A stretch of DNA of 64,000 nt from Rhodococcus triatomae (lineage in GTDB: Bacteria > Actinomycetota > Actinomycetes > Mycobacteriales > Mycobacteriaceae). Positions 16,274 through 24,563 of the stretch are shown here, piece by piece (position 1 is the first letter of the stretch; every line of letters begins with the position of its first letter). Both the position numbers and the translations under genes were made by a program. The stretch spans positions 2,604,001-2,668,000 of the forward strand of contig NZ_CP048814.1 of assembly GCF_014217785.1 (NCBI RefSeq). Direction: 5' to 3'. The notes beneath the pieces were generated by a model that saw nothing but the letters and a program-made list of their open reading frames with translations, did no database searches and was not told the origin of the DNA.

Positions 16274-17185
16274 TCAGAGCAGGTGCACGCGCTTGTAGAG
16301 GCGCTTGGTCGGGCCACCGACGAGCCCGGCGCTGTCCAGGAATTGCATGAGCTTGGACCCGGACGTGCGGACCATGTCCTTGTAGTGCTGGTTGTGCTTG
16401 GCCTCGTCCCGCGCACGCTGCGGATCGAGCCCGGCGTTGCGGTAGACGTCCTTGCGGATCATCGACTTCATCACGAAGTAGACGACGACGGCGGTGTTGA
16501 GCCGCTCGATCTGCAGCCGGCCCCAGCCGGCACCCTCGATCCGGCGGAGCACCTCCTCGCGGGCGAACCGGATGTGCCGGGCCTCCTCCAGCACGTGGAT
16601 CTTGCTCACCGTGCGGGTGACCGGCTGGACCCTCTCGTCGCGCATGAAGTCGCGCTGCATCATGTCGAGGATCTCCTCCGCGGCCATGACGGACGCGTAG
16701 GCGTTGGCACCGCGGAAGAAGCTGCCCCAGATGCGGCCGAGCCGGTGGATGATCTTGGGAGGGCCGTAGCCGGGCATGCTCAGCCGCTCGCCGGCGCGGG
16801 CGAACATCACCGAGTGGCGGCATTCGTCGGCGACCTCGGTGAGCGCGAACTGGACATGGCGGGAATGCTTGTCACGCCCGTACACGTCCCGCAGCAGCAT
16901 CTGCATGAGCAGGATCTCGAACCACAGGCCGACTCCGGACACACAGGCGGCTTCGTGCTTGGTGAGCTCGATGCGCTGCTCGTCCGTCATCTCGTCCCAG
17001 AGTGCGGTGCCGTAGAGGGTGCTCCATTCGGGCGTGAGCCCGAACTTGTCCGCCGGGATCGGCGCCTCCCAGTCGACCTCCACCATCGGGTCGTACGACT
17101 TCCGCGCCGACGAGGCGAGGAGCCGCTGTGCGGTCTCTTCCCGATCGGAGGTGGTCGGACGGGCCGATTCGATCGACGCGGTCAT
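16274..17185 (-). CDS. AurF-like diiron oxygenase
   Basis: This 303-residue helical protein is of the p-aminobenzoate N-oxygenase (AurF/CmlI) family. The diiron ligands are visible in four helices: E in KHEAACVSG, the E-C-R-H motif in TEVADECRHS, the acidic pair in AAEEILD, and the HVLEEARHIRFAREE helix. AurF-type enzymes oxidise arylamines or other nitrogen groups, but most actinobacterial members have no known substrate. It is downstream of an MFS exporter on the same strand, 121 bp apart, so it may have its own promoter. The linked exporter and TetR suggest chemical defence, which is inference. Confidence 0.85.
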   Translation of the reverse strand: MTASIESARPTTSDREETAQRLLASSARKSYDPMVEVDWEAPIPADKFGLTPEWSTLYGTALWDEMTDEQRIELTKHEAACVSGVGLWFEILLMQMLLRDVYGRDKHSRHVQFALTEVADECRHSVMFARAGERLSMPGYGPPKIIHRLGRIWGSFFRGANAYASVMAAEEILDMMQRDFMRDERVQPVTRTVSKIHVLEEARHIRFAREEVLRRIEGAGWGRLQIERLNTAVVVYFVMKSMIRKDVYRNAGLDPQRARDEAKHNQHYKDMVRTSGSKLMQFLDSAGLVGGPTKRLYKRVHLL

Positions 17186-17306
17186 GGCGTACCCCTTCGT
17201 GAGCTGCCCCTACGTGTGACGCTTGGTTACTGATACTGAACGATACAATGATCGATGTCACAATCGCAATGGGCGCGGTCGTAGCGCCGAGTCCGTGCGG
17301 AAGAGG

Positions 17307-18824
17307 TCAGTTCCGCGGCTCGCGGCCCGGAGCCCAGAAGGCCAGCCCGACGGCAGAGGCGATCAGTACCGCGCCGAGCACGATCGATGCCTCGTCCATC
17401 CCCTTCAGGAACGCCTCGCGAGCGAACTCCGCCAGTTCTGCGCCCCGCGGGCCCGCCATGTCCGCGACTTGGAGCGCGGATGCGAGTGATCCGTGCACCG
17501 CTTCCTTGGCCGGCTCGGGCACGGCGTCGACGGCCTCCTGGACGTTGCGGCCGTAGCCCGCGGCCAGGATGCTGCCTGCCAGGGCGATTCCGATCGCCGA
17601 GCCGATCTCGCGGGAGGCGTCGTTCACCGCCGACGCGACCCCCTGTTTGTGGTCGGGGGTGTTCGCCACGATCGCGGTGGTGGCCGGCGTCGTGCACAGG
17701 CCGATGCCGAGGGCGGCGACGAAGAGCGGCACCGCCACCTCGGCGTAGGAGGAGTCGATGTCGAGCCGAGTCATCAGGAGCAGCCCGACACCGAGGATCG
17801 CCGCGCCGGTGGCGAGCAGCACGCGCAGGCCGGTGTACGGGATCGCGAGCGGCATGAGGACCGACAGCACCAGGATCGGCACCGCGATCGGGGCCATGGC
17901 CAGTGCCGATTGCAGTGGTGAGTAGTCGAGGACCAGTTGCAGATACTGCACCGTGAAGAAGAAGACGCCCAGCGTGGCGAAGAACTGCAGGGCCAGCGAG
18001 GCCGAACCCGATCCGAAGGCGCGATTGGCGAACAGCCGGACGTCGAGAAGCGGTTGCCTGGTACGCAATTCGACGAGTGCGAACAGCCCGGCGGCGAGGA
18101 CGCCGCCCACCAGCAACGCGAGAACGATCGGGTCGAGCCACCCGCGATGCGGCGCCTCGATGGTGCCGAGCACGAACAGTGCGACGGCTCCGGAGATCAG
18201 CGCCGCGCCGGGGAGATCCAGAGGTGTCGCATCCGAGTCCTTCGACGACGGAATCGTGAACGAGGCGATCAGCAGGATCGCGGAGACCAGGGCCAGACCG
18301 GCGAAAATGGACGTCCACGCGAACCTCTCGAGCAGGGCGCCGGACACGACGAGACCGGCGATGGCTCCGGATCCGGCCACGCCCGACCAGATTCCGACGG
18401 CCCGGCCGCGGTGGGCGAGTGGGAACCCGGCGGTGAGGAGTGACAGCGTCGCGGGCATGACGAATGCCGCCCCGATGCCCGCCACCGTGCGGGCGGCGAT
18501 GATCCAGGTCGGTGAATCCTCGAACAGCGGAACGGCATTGGCGGCAGCGAACACGGCCAAGCCCCCGATGAGCATGCCCCGTCTGCCGTACCGGTCGCCG
18601 AGCGCGCCCGCCGGAAGCAGTAGGGCGGCGAGAGTGAGCGTGTAGCCGTCGACGATCCAGGTGAGTTGCGTCTGGGTGGCCCCGGTGTCGCGGGCCAGAT
18701 CCGGGAGCGCGGTGTTGAGCGCGGCCATCGCGGCGACGACCAGTGCCACCCCGCCGCACGCGACGAGCAGCATCCACACCTGGCCGAACGTCCATCTGGT
18801 CGATTTCGCCTGCTCCTGTGCCAT
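17307..18824 (-). CDS. MFS exporter, DHA2 (EmrB/QacA) type
   Basis: The 505-residue protein has about 14 membrane segments, the count of the DHA2 drug:proton antiporters. Motif A is seen after the second segment in GDRYGRRGM and the proton-coupling arginine region in RTVAGIGAAF. These pumps export hydrophobic or cationic compounds. I chose the ATG at 18824, preceded by AGCAGG; an upstream in-frame GTG gives 4 more residues. The TetR gene on the other side of a 157-bp divergent gap is the probable regulator. Confidence 0.9.
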   Translation of the reverse strand: MAQEQAKSTRWTFGQVWMLLVACGGVALVVAAMAALNTALPDLARDTGATQTQLTWIVDGYTLTLAALLLPAGALGDRYGRRGMLIGGLAVFAAANAVPLFEDSPTWIIAARTVAGIGAAFVMPATLSLLTAGFPLAHRGRAVGIWSGVAGSGAIAGLVVSGALLERFAWTSIFAGLALVSAILLIASFTIPSSKDSDATPLDLPGAALISGAVALFVLGTIEAPHRGWLDPIVLALLVGGVLAAGLFALVELRTRQPLLDVRLFANRAFGSGSASLALQFFATLGVFFFTVQYLQLVLDYSPLQSALAMAPIAVPILVLSVLMPLAIPYTGLRVLLATGAAILGVGLLLMTRLDIDSSYAEVAVPLFVAALGIGLCTTPATTAIVANTPDHKQGVASAVNDASREIGSAIGIALAGSILAAGYGRNVQEAVDAVPEPAKEAVHGSLASALQVADMAGPRGAELAEFAREAFLKGMDEASIVLGAVLIASAVGLAFWAPGREPRN

Positions 18825-18981
18825 GGCCTGCTGCACGCCGTTCGCCTTCCGGTCGGGGATCGAACTGTCGTCGAGAAACTGCTCTCGGGGAATCGAGATC
18901 GGTGTCCGGACTCGAAACGAGACTGACAGTATCGTATGTAGACTAACGGTTCACAAGGGCTGCGGCAGGACGGGGACGCGA

Positions 18982-19635
18982 ATGGTCGACGAGGATCCAC
19001 GGCGGGCGCGTTCGCGGACCCGGCTGCTCGATGCGGCGACCCGGCTGCTGGCCGAGGGCGGGACGGATGCGGTGACGATCGACGCCGTGACCCACGAGGC
19101 CGGCGTCGCCCGGGCCACCCTCTACCGGCACTTCGCCAGTGGGACCGAGCTCGTCGCGGCGGCGTTCGCCCGTCTGGTGCCGCCCGCGCCGGTCGTTCCC
19201 GAGACCGGTGATCTACGGTCGCGGCTGGTGGAACTCCTCGTCGGGCAGGCGCGGCTCATCGAGAACGCGCCGATGCACGTCACCGCGATGTGCTGGCTGG
19301 GGCTCGGACCGGCACTCGGTGACTATTCGAGCGCCGCGGCGTCCGAGTCGGGTGGTGGGGAGTCGAGCGCGGCCGACCGGCGCGAACTGCGCACGTTGCG
19401 CCGCACGGTGGTCGAGCAGTACCGCGAGGCGTTCGATCGGATCCTGCGCACCCCGGAGGGGCTCGAGGTGCTCGGCGAACACGACTACGACCTGGCGCTC
19501 GCCCAGCTGATCGGCCCCCTGGTGTTCACCCGGCTGGCCACCCTGTCCCCGCTGGGACGCGAGGCGTGCGAGGAGATCGTCGACGACTTCCTCGCGGCGC
19601 GCCGGATGCGCGAGGGCGGTCGCAGGGTGCGGTAG
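18982..19635 (+). CDS. TetR-family regulator facing the MFS exporter
   Basis: The 217-residue protein has a standard TetR DNA-binding domain (about residues 10-56, with VTHEAGVARATLYRHF) and a divergent C-terminal ligand domain containing a low-complexity SSAAASESGGGESSA loop (about 115-130). Divergent orientation to the exporter suggests it represses the pump and perhaps the diiron gene. The gap contains GTATCG at about 18929, and the leader of the AurF-like gene contains the same hexamer on the minus strand near 17240; I saw no clean palindrome, so the operator is not defined. Confidence 0.88.
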   Translation: MVDEDPRRARSRTRLLDAATRLLAEGGTDAVTIDAVTHEAGVARATLYRHFASGTELVAAAFARLVPPAPVVPETGDLRSRLVELLVGQARLIENAPMHVTAMCWLGLGPALGDYSSAAASESGGGESSAADRRELRTLRRTVVEQYREAFDRILRTPEGLEVLGEHDYDLALAQLIGPLVFTRLATLSPLGREACEEIVDDFLAARRMREGGRRVR

Positions 19636-19639
19636 CTCG

Positions 19640-19708
19640 CCTGCCGCCTGCCCTGCCGCCTGCCGCTCGCCCTGCCGCCTGCCGCTCGCCCTGCCGCCTG
19701 CCGCTGGC
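19640..19708. repeat. 19-bp tandem repeat (about 3.6 copies)
   Basis: Units CCTGCCGCCTGCCGCTCGC start at 19652 and 19671, a copy with one mismatch starts at 19690, and a 12-base partial copy precedes them. The array begins 5 bases after the TetR stop and runs into the first of two palindromes. It has no reading-frame role on the + strand. Confidence 0.9.
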
Positions 19709-19756
19709 ACAATGTCACACCGGTTTCGTCAGATCGAAACAATGTGACATTGTGCC
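19706..19756. repeat. 51-bp interrupted palindrome, copy 1
   Basis: Outer arms GGCACAATGTCACA and TGTGACATTGTGCC (14 bp, perfect) enclose inner arms GTTTCG and CGAAAC around a 6-base centre. The result is a long cruciform-capable element between the converging TetR and thioesterase genes. It could terminate transcription on both strands, but the nested structure and the neighbouring copy suggest a repeated palindromic element. Confidence 0.85.
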
Positions 19757-19770
19757 GAAACAGGTTGTCG

Positions 19771-19821
19771 GGCACGGTGTCACACTGGTTTCGTTGGGCC
19801 GAAACTATGTGACAGTGTGCC
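19771..19821. repeat. 51-bp interrupted palindrome, copy 2
   Basis: A second element of the same length begins 65 bp after the first. It keeps the inner GTTTCG/CGAAAC arms and the TGTCACA/TGTGACA core, with several paired and unpaired differences in the outer arms. Conservation of the core in both copies suggests the palindrome itself is selected or mobilised. Confidence 0.8.
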
Positions 19822-19860
19822 GACACCGGTGGGCGGTCGACGGAACGCGGATGCGTGCCG

Positions 19861-20682
19861 TCAGTCCTTGAAGTAGACGAGCTGGTGCGACGTGGCGAGC
19901 AGTGCCCCGTCGCGGCCCCACAGTTCGGCGGACTGGTCGAAGTACCCGTTGCCGAATCGTCCGGTCCTGGCAGTGCCGAGGAGGGGCTCGTCCGCCTGGG
20001 TGGCGAGCGCCTCCGGATTGCCGTGGAAGTACACGGTGAGCGAGACGGTGCCGGCGGGCATGTACCGGCCGCGGCGCAGGAACACGCGGGGGAAGAACAC
20101 GTCCGCCAGTGCGGCCAGGGCCGGGTAGTCCAACGAGCGGGCCGGGGTGGGGCGCACCCACAGGGTCGACGTCGAATCCGGATTCTCGCCCGAGTCCTCG
20201 TTCGGCACAGCGCCTTCGACGAACCGCATGTCGTAGTTGCGGGCCCAGGCGATGAACTCCGGGAACGGCGAGGGTTCGACGGCGTCGGGGGCCGGAACGC
20301 GTGGCATCTCCGACTCGGTCGATTCCCACGTCTCGCGGCGGATGCCGAACACCGCCGTCGCGGTGGTGGTGAGGACACCGGCCTGCGTCAGTTCCAGCGA
20401 CCAGTGCTGGGTGGTGCGATTGGTGCGGGTGGCGCGCGCCGTGATCTCGAATGCGCCCTCGGCGACGGGTCCCGCGTAGTTGACCGTCAGCGAGAGTGGA
20501 TCGCCGAGCCGGTCGGGGTGTTGCTGGACGGCGCGCAGCAGGGTGGCGGCCGTGATGCCGCCGAAGGGGCCCACCATGTTCGCGAACGCCGCCGAGGTGT
20601 GGCCGGCGAAGACCCCGTCCTCTGCCGGGGTGAGATCGATCGCCGAGTCGAACGGGTGGGTCGGGGCGATGATCTCGGTCAT
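19861..20682 (-). CDS. TesB-like acyl-CoA thioesterase, double hotdog
   Basis: The 273-residue protein resembles the TesB-like thioesterase family: an N-terminal hotdog (about 15-115, with FGGITAATLLRAVQQHP) and a C-terminal hotdog (about 150-270, with TVSLTVYFHGNPEAL and GYFDQSAELW). The expected reaction is hydrolysis of an acyl-CoA to free acid and CoA; the acyl preference is unknown. The ATG at 20682 is divergent to a TetR gene with a palindrome between, so it probably belongs to that regulator's target unit. Confidence 0.82.
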   Translation of the reverse strand: MTEIIAPTHPFDSAIDLTPAEDGVFAGHTSAAFANMVGPFGGITAATLLRAVQQHPDRLGDPLSLTVNYAGPVAEGAFEITARATRTNRTTQHWSLELTQAGVLTTTATAVFGIRRETWESTESEMPRVPAPDAVEPSPFPEFIAWARNYDMRFVEGAVPNEDSGENPDSTSTLWVRPTPARSLDYPALAALADVFFPRVFLRRGRYMPAGTVSLTVYFHGNPEALATQADEPLLGTARTGRFGNGYFDQSAELWGRDGALLATSHQLVYFKD

Positions 20683-20781
20683 GATGCTCCTCGGTGCGGC
20701 TGCCGGGCTGCGCTGATCGGTGTCGGGTGATCACGGTGTCGGGTGAACTCGGTGTCGGCGATCCCGGTACCTCGCCGATAT

Positions 20782-20801
20782 TAAGTATGACAACATACAT
20801 A
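20782..20801. promoter_or_regulatory. 20-bp palindromic TetR operator
   Basis: GTATG (20785-20789) and CATAC (20794-20798) flank 4 bases, and the symmetry extends outward to TA and TA with one mismatch per arm. It lies between the thioesterase and the divergent TetR gene, upstream of the ATG I chose for TetR. It is a typical TetR-dimer site; the pairing with this TetR is inference. Confidence 0.65.
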
Positions 20802-20828
20802 TCAGTAGTGCGGCAAACCGAGAGGCGG

Positions 20829-21413
20829 ATGCAGGTGACCAGGCAGCAGGATCGGACCGGCGCCCGCGCGGCGATGATCGACAGCGCGATCGCGCTCTTC
20901 CGAGAGCGTGGAGTGGCCGCCACCTCCTTCGCGGACGTCCTGTCACGCAGCGGTGCGCCGCGAGGCTCGATCTACTACCACTTCCCCGAGGGGAAGGCGC
21001 AGCTCGTCGAGGAGGCGACGCGCGATGCCGCCGGACGGCTCGGTGCCGGGATCGGCAGGGTTCTCGACTCGGGGGACACGGCGACCGCCCTGCGCGCGCT
21101 GGTGGAGCTGTGGCGCCGGGGGCTCGAGTCGGGCGACTACGCCGTGGGCTGTCCGATCGTGTCGGCGGCACTGGGGAACGAGCGCGGCGCCCGGGACATC
21201 GCGGGGGTGGCGTTCGAATCCTGGTGTGCGGTGATCGCGAGCAAGCTCGTGGGCGAGGGCGTCGGCCCCGACCGGGCGGAGACGGTCGCCGTGCTCGTGG
21301 TCGGCGCTCTCGAGGGTGCCCTGGTGCTGGCGCAGGCACAGCGCAGCTCGTCGCCGCTCGACGCCGTCGTGGGGGAGCTCGAAAGAGTCTGTGCAGAAGC
21401 AGTTTCCGGCTGA
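20829..21413 (+). CDS. TetR-family regulator (LmrA/YxaF-like)
   Basis: The 194-residue protein has a TetR helix-turn-helix ending in SGAPRGSIYYHFPEGKAQL (about residues 35-55), the hallmark of the LmrA/YxaF group, and a C-terminal domain with the YAVGCP segment also typical of that group. The ATG at 20829 is preceded by GAGAGGCGG. An upstream ATG at 20787 lies inside the probable operator, so I reject it. Its likely target is the divergent thioesterase and itself. Confidence 0.88.
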   Translation: MQVTRQQDRTGARAAMIDSAIALFRERGVAATSFADVLSRSGAPRGSIYYHFPEGKAQLVEEATRDAAGRLGAGIGRVLDSGDTATALRALVELWRRGLESGDYAVGCPIVSAALGNERGARDIAGVAFESWCAVIASKLVGEGVGPDRAETVAVLVVGALEGALVLAQAQRSSSPLDAVVGELERVCAEAVSG

Positions 21414-21438
21414 GTGACCGCACGCAGAACCGGCGTGG

Positions 21439-22473
21439 TCAGGGCCGTCGGCGCAGGACGAACTGTTCCAGCCGTCGGATACCGCGCACGCGGCGGGGAC
21501 GCAGTTGCTTGAGGAGATAGGCGGGCTCGCCCGCGAGTTCGTCGGCCATCCGTTCGTCGACGAGGACCGCGCCCGGCCGAGCCGCGCTGGTGAGCCGAGC
21601 GGCGGTGTTGACGACCGAGCCGTAGAGGTCGCCGTACCGGACCAGGGCGGGGCCGAGTGCCAGCCCGACCCGCAGGCCGGGATCGGTCTCGTCCGTGAGG
21701 ACCGATTCCTGCAGCCGCAGCGCGATCTCGGCCGCGTCGGCAGGGTTCTCGGAGGCGAACATGACCTCGTCGCCGACCGTCTTGACCACCCACCCCTGGT
21801 GGCCGGCGATGACGGTGGTGGACACGGATTCGAAGCGTTCGAGCAGATCCGACAGGTCGCGGGCCCCGAGCCGCCGAGTCAGCGACGTGTACCCGACGAT
21901 GTCGGCGAAACCCACGACGAGGGTGCGGCTGGCGACCTCGTCCGTGGGGTTTCCGACGCTGCGGCCCGTGGTGGACGCGACATGGCGTCGCCATACGTAT
22001 GACTGGAGTGATTCGACGGCGGGGATCACCTCGGCGGCCAGCGCGTGGACGTGCGCGCGGATCTGCGCGGGTTCCGAGACCCCGGATCCCGCCAGCTCCT
22101 CGAGGATGTGGGTACTGAGCAGGGACACCTGCCATTCGGCGATCCGCGACATCGCCTGCCCCAGCGCCCGCGCCGCGGCCACTTCTCCCTCGGGGGTCAG
22201 CACGCCACGCTCGACGAACTCGACGATGGAGCGCAGTGCCCGCGCGTCCCCGTCGGTGAACATCCGGGCATCCGGATCGGCGTCCACGGCGAATCCCATC
22301 GAGACCCACAGGCGGTCCGCGCGTTCACGCGGGACGCCGGCGAGCGCGGCGATCTCGTCCTGGGTGTACTTGCGTGGGCCACCCAGGAGGAACTCCTCGA
22401 GTTCCTCCTGGATCTCGCCGAGAACGTGTGGATCGAACTCCGGCCTCACGGGCTCGTCGGGCCTCGGCTCCAT
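21439..22473 (-). CDS. Class III adenylate cyclase with N-terminal regulatory domain
   Basis: The 344-residue soluble protein has a helical N-terminal domain (about 15-160) like the regulatory domain of mycobacterial Rv1264/Rv2212, and a C-terminal cyclase domain (about 170-330). Catalytic features are present: the metal-binding Asp in FADIVGY, the Lys and second metal Asp in VVKTVGDEVMF, and the Asn and Arg in VVNTAARL. It should convert ATP to cAMP as a homodimer. In Rv1264 the N-terminal domain makes activity pH-dependent; whether that holds here is open. The ATG at 22473 has an excellent GGAGAGG site. Confidence 0.9.
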   Translation of the reverse strand: MEPRPDEPVRPEFDPHVLGEIQEELEEFLLGGPRKYTQDEIAALAGVPRERADRLWVSMGFAVDADPDARMFTDGDARALRSIVEFVERGVLTPEGEVAAARALGQAMSRIAEWQVSLLSTHILEELAGSGVSEPAQIRAHVHALAAEVIPAVESLQSYVWRRHVASTTGRSVGNPTDEVASRTLVVGFADIVGYTSLTRRLGARDLSDLLERFESVSTTVIAGHQGWVVKTVGDEVMFASENPADAAEIALRLQESVLTDETDPGLRVGLALGPALVRYGDLYGSVVNTAARLTSAARPGAVLVDERMADELAGEPAYLLKQLRPRRVRGIRRLEQFVLRRRP

Positions 22474-22662
22474 CGCCTCTCCGTTCGATCGGGCGCACCG
22501 CGGCGGGGTCGCGCGTCGGCGTGCGTCGTGCACTGGATGCAATCTCGCACACTCGGCCGGGCATCGTGTGCGGGACGGCGCCGAGTCGGGGCGGTGTCGT
22601 GCCCGCGTCGGTGCCGTGTGCAAGAGTGTGCGCGAATTCCTGAACACCCGAAAGGACTCGAC

Positions 22663-23379
22663 ATGCCGCCCCGCACCCGAGCCGGCGCCTCCGGGCTCAC
22701 CGCCGAGAACCTCGCGACATTGGCCGCCGCGATCGCCGAGGGGCGCCGGTCCACCGTCTATCTCCGCGAGGCGATGCCGAGTCTCGGTCTCGAGGCGGGC
22801 ACGTCCGCCAAGGCCCTGTCGGTGTCGGGCAACACGGTGGTGATCCGACCCAAGGGTGTGGACGACGAACTGCCCTTCGAGGCGGAGGAGTTGCTGGCGA
22901 GCCGGCCCAAGCCCGCGGCCGGTGCCACCCCTGCACGGGCTGCGTCGAAGGCCGGCGGCACGAAGACCGAACTGGCGGTTCACCAGGGTATCGAGCCGGG
23001 GCCGCCGCCCGCCCCGAAGCCGCGTACCTCCTCCGCTGCCCCTGTCGCGGCGTCCTCCGCGGAGCCGCCGGCCCCGCGGAAGCGGGCACCGGCGAAGAAG
23101 AAGGCACCCGCCGCGGTGGCGGTGACCATCCACGCGGGTGCCGACGGAGAGTGGAGCGTCGCCGTGACTCCGGGCGCCAAGCGGCCGGCGAAGTCGACAC
23201 CGGTCACCGCGGATGCGGTCGAACGAGCGGTGCGTGAGCTCGGCGATCCTGCGACGGTGGATGCCGTCGAGTCGATCCTCGCCGTCGCCCGCGAGAGTGC
23301 CGCCGCCAAGGTGGAGGAGCTCAGCCGGCAGCTCGAGGAGGCTCGCGCAGCCCTCGAGGCGCTCGGCGCAGCCGATTGA
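22663..23379 (+). CDS. Hypothetical Ala/Pro-rich protein with N- and C-terminal domains (DUF6319-like)
   Basis: I do not know a function for this 238-residue protein. It has a folded N-terminal part (about 10-85), a Pro/Ala/Lys-rich linker with a basic RKRAPAKKKAPA patch (about 145-157), and a C-terminal part (about 160-238) ending in an amphipathic helix, probably a coiled coil, of the pattern KVEELSRQLEEARAALEAL. The layout recalls actinobacterial proteins labelled DUF6319, from memory only. The basic linker could contact nucleic acid. The ATG follows AAAGGA. It is divergent from the adenylate cyclase. Confidence 0.7.
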   Translation: MPPRTRAGASGLTAENLATLAAAIAEGRRSTVYLREAMPSLGLEAGTSAKALSVSGNTVVIRPKGVDDELPFEAEELLASRPKPAAGATPARAASKAGGTKTELAVHQGIEPGPPPAPKPRTSSAAPVAASSAEPPAPRKRAPAKKKAPAAVAVTIHAGADGEWSVAVTPGAKRPAKSTPVTADAVERAVRELGDPATVDAVESILAVARESAAAKVEELSRQLEEARAALEALGAAD

Positions 23380-23402
23380 GTGATACTGCGCAGCCGATTG
23401 AG
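23366..23402. repeat. 15-bp direct repeat across a stop codon
   Basis: GCGCAGCCGATTGAG occurs at 23366-23380 and again at 23388-23402, with a third degenerate copy just after (TGTGCAGCCGG). The first copy spans the stop codon of the preceding gene, so the repeat appears to have grown outward from the 3' end of the coding sequence. Confidence 0.8.
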
Positions 23403-23518
23403 GGACTCTGTGCAGCCGGTGCTTCTGCCTCGGACGATGCGTAAAACGTCCACCAACGGTCTCCGTGGGTGACACGCTGTAGAAACACGCGGTGTCGGGA
23501 TCGACGGAGGGCAGGGAG

Positions 23519-24190
23519 ATGCTCAGCAGGCACGTTTTCAGGTGGGTCGCGACCGTCATCGGGGCCACGGCCCTGGTCTTCGGGGGAATGGCGGGTGGAA
23601 CGGCGGTCGCGGCGCCTGCTCCGGCGGTTCTCGGTGGCGGGTCGGGCATCGTCATCGACGACGAGCTGGTGTGTTCGATCACCACGATCGGTCACGACAA
23701 CGCGGGTCGCCTCGTCGGGCTGACCGCCGGTCACTGTGGCCGAGTGGGGTCGACGGTCGTTCCGGAGTACAAGCCGGATTCCGGTGTGGTCGGCACCTTC
23801 GTCGCCGCGAACTACGACCTGGACTACGCCGTGATCCAGTTCGATCCTGCCAAGGTGGTCCCGGTCAACCGGGTCGGCAACGTGACGATCACGCACGTGG
23901 GGCCGCCCGCAGCGTTCCCTCAGATCGGATGCAAGGAGGGGCGGACGACCGGCAACACCTGCGGTGTGGTGTGGGGCGATCTGATGCAGACCCAGGAGAC
24001 GTGGACTCAGGCCTGTGTGGTCGAGGGTGATTCCGGTTCACCGCTGGTGGTGGGCACGACGCTGGTGGCGATGGTGAACGCCTACTTCCTGTATCCGTGC
24101 ATCGGTCCGGAGATCGGAACCAATTTCGACCTGATCATGCATCACATGAACGGCAGCGGCGGCCCGGGCGCGGGCTTCCGACCGATCTGA
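23519..24190 (+). CDS. Secreted trypsin-like serine protease (S1 family)
   Basis: The 223-residue protein begins with a signal peptide (basic start, hydrophobic segment to about residue 30, AVAAPA cleavage region). The S1 catalytic triad is visible: His in LTAGHCG, Asp in YDLDYAVI and Ser in EGDSGSP. Four Cys besides the one next to the active His could form two disulfides. It should act outside the cell or at the wall; the substrate is unknown. The ATG at 23519 follows GGAGGGCAGGGAG; an in-frame GTG 9 codons upstream is less likely. Confidence 0.88.
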   Translation: MLSRHVFRWVATVIGATALVFGGMAGGTAVAAPAPAVLGGGSGIVIDDELVCSITTIGHDNAGRLVGLTAGHCGRVGSTVVPEYKPDSGVVGTFVAANYDLDYAVIQFDPAKVVPVNRVGNVTITHVGPPAAFPQIGCKEGRTTGNTCGVVWGDLMQTQETWTQACVVEGDSGSPLVVGTTLVAMVNAYFLYPCIGPEIGTNFDLIMHHMNGSGGPGAGFRPI

Positions 24191-24236
24191 CCGTCCTATC
24201 CGGTCGCGCGCTCGATCCGATTCTCGATCGCGGACA

Positions 24237-24527
24237 GCCCGTGCCCTGCTGAAGAACTCGCCGATCCTCATTCTCGACGAGGCCGTCGCGTCGGTCGATC
24301 TGGAGACGGAGGCGAAGATCCAGGAAGCGCTCGCGGCATTGATCGCCGGGCGCACGGTGATCGTCATCGCGCACCGGCTGTCCACCGTCACGGGGGTCGA
24401 TTCGATCGTCGTCCTGGCCGACGGAGTGGTCGACGCCGTCGGAACCCACGAGGAGTTGCTCGCGGGCAGCGACGTCTACCGGGAACTGTGGCGCGCCGGG
24501 GAACCACGAGCGGTCAGCGCCTCCTGA
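24237..24527 (+). pseudogene. 3' remnant of an ABC transporter ATPase gene
   Basis: The frame encodes 96 residues that match the end of an ABC ATPase: ARALLKNSP, Walker B ILILDEA, a D-loop SVD, the H-loop in IVIAHRLSTV and the usual GTHEELLAG tail. Walker A and the LSGG signature are missing, and homology starts abruptly about 46 bp after the protease stop. There is no start codon with a ribosome binding site at the break. This looks like a deletion that removed the 5' part of an exporter-type ABC gene. A short open frame from 24339 is only part of the remnant. Confidence 0.85.
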
Positions 24528-24556
24528 TCCGCGGGCCGGAAACCAGCCCGCGGATC
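24526..24556. terminator. Hairpin between ABC remnant and ilvD
   Basis: GATCCGCGGGC (24526-24536) pairs perfectly with 24546-24556 over a 9-base loop. It serves the converging ilvD gene and the end of the remnant. Confidence 0.75.
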
Positions 24557-24563
24557 GAGGGTC

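Noticed and set aside
19706-19821. Inverted ends of an insertion sequence
   Set aside because: No transposase frame lies between or beside the palindromes, and no target-site duplication was seen.
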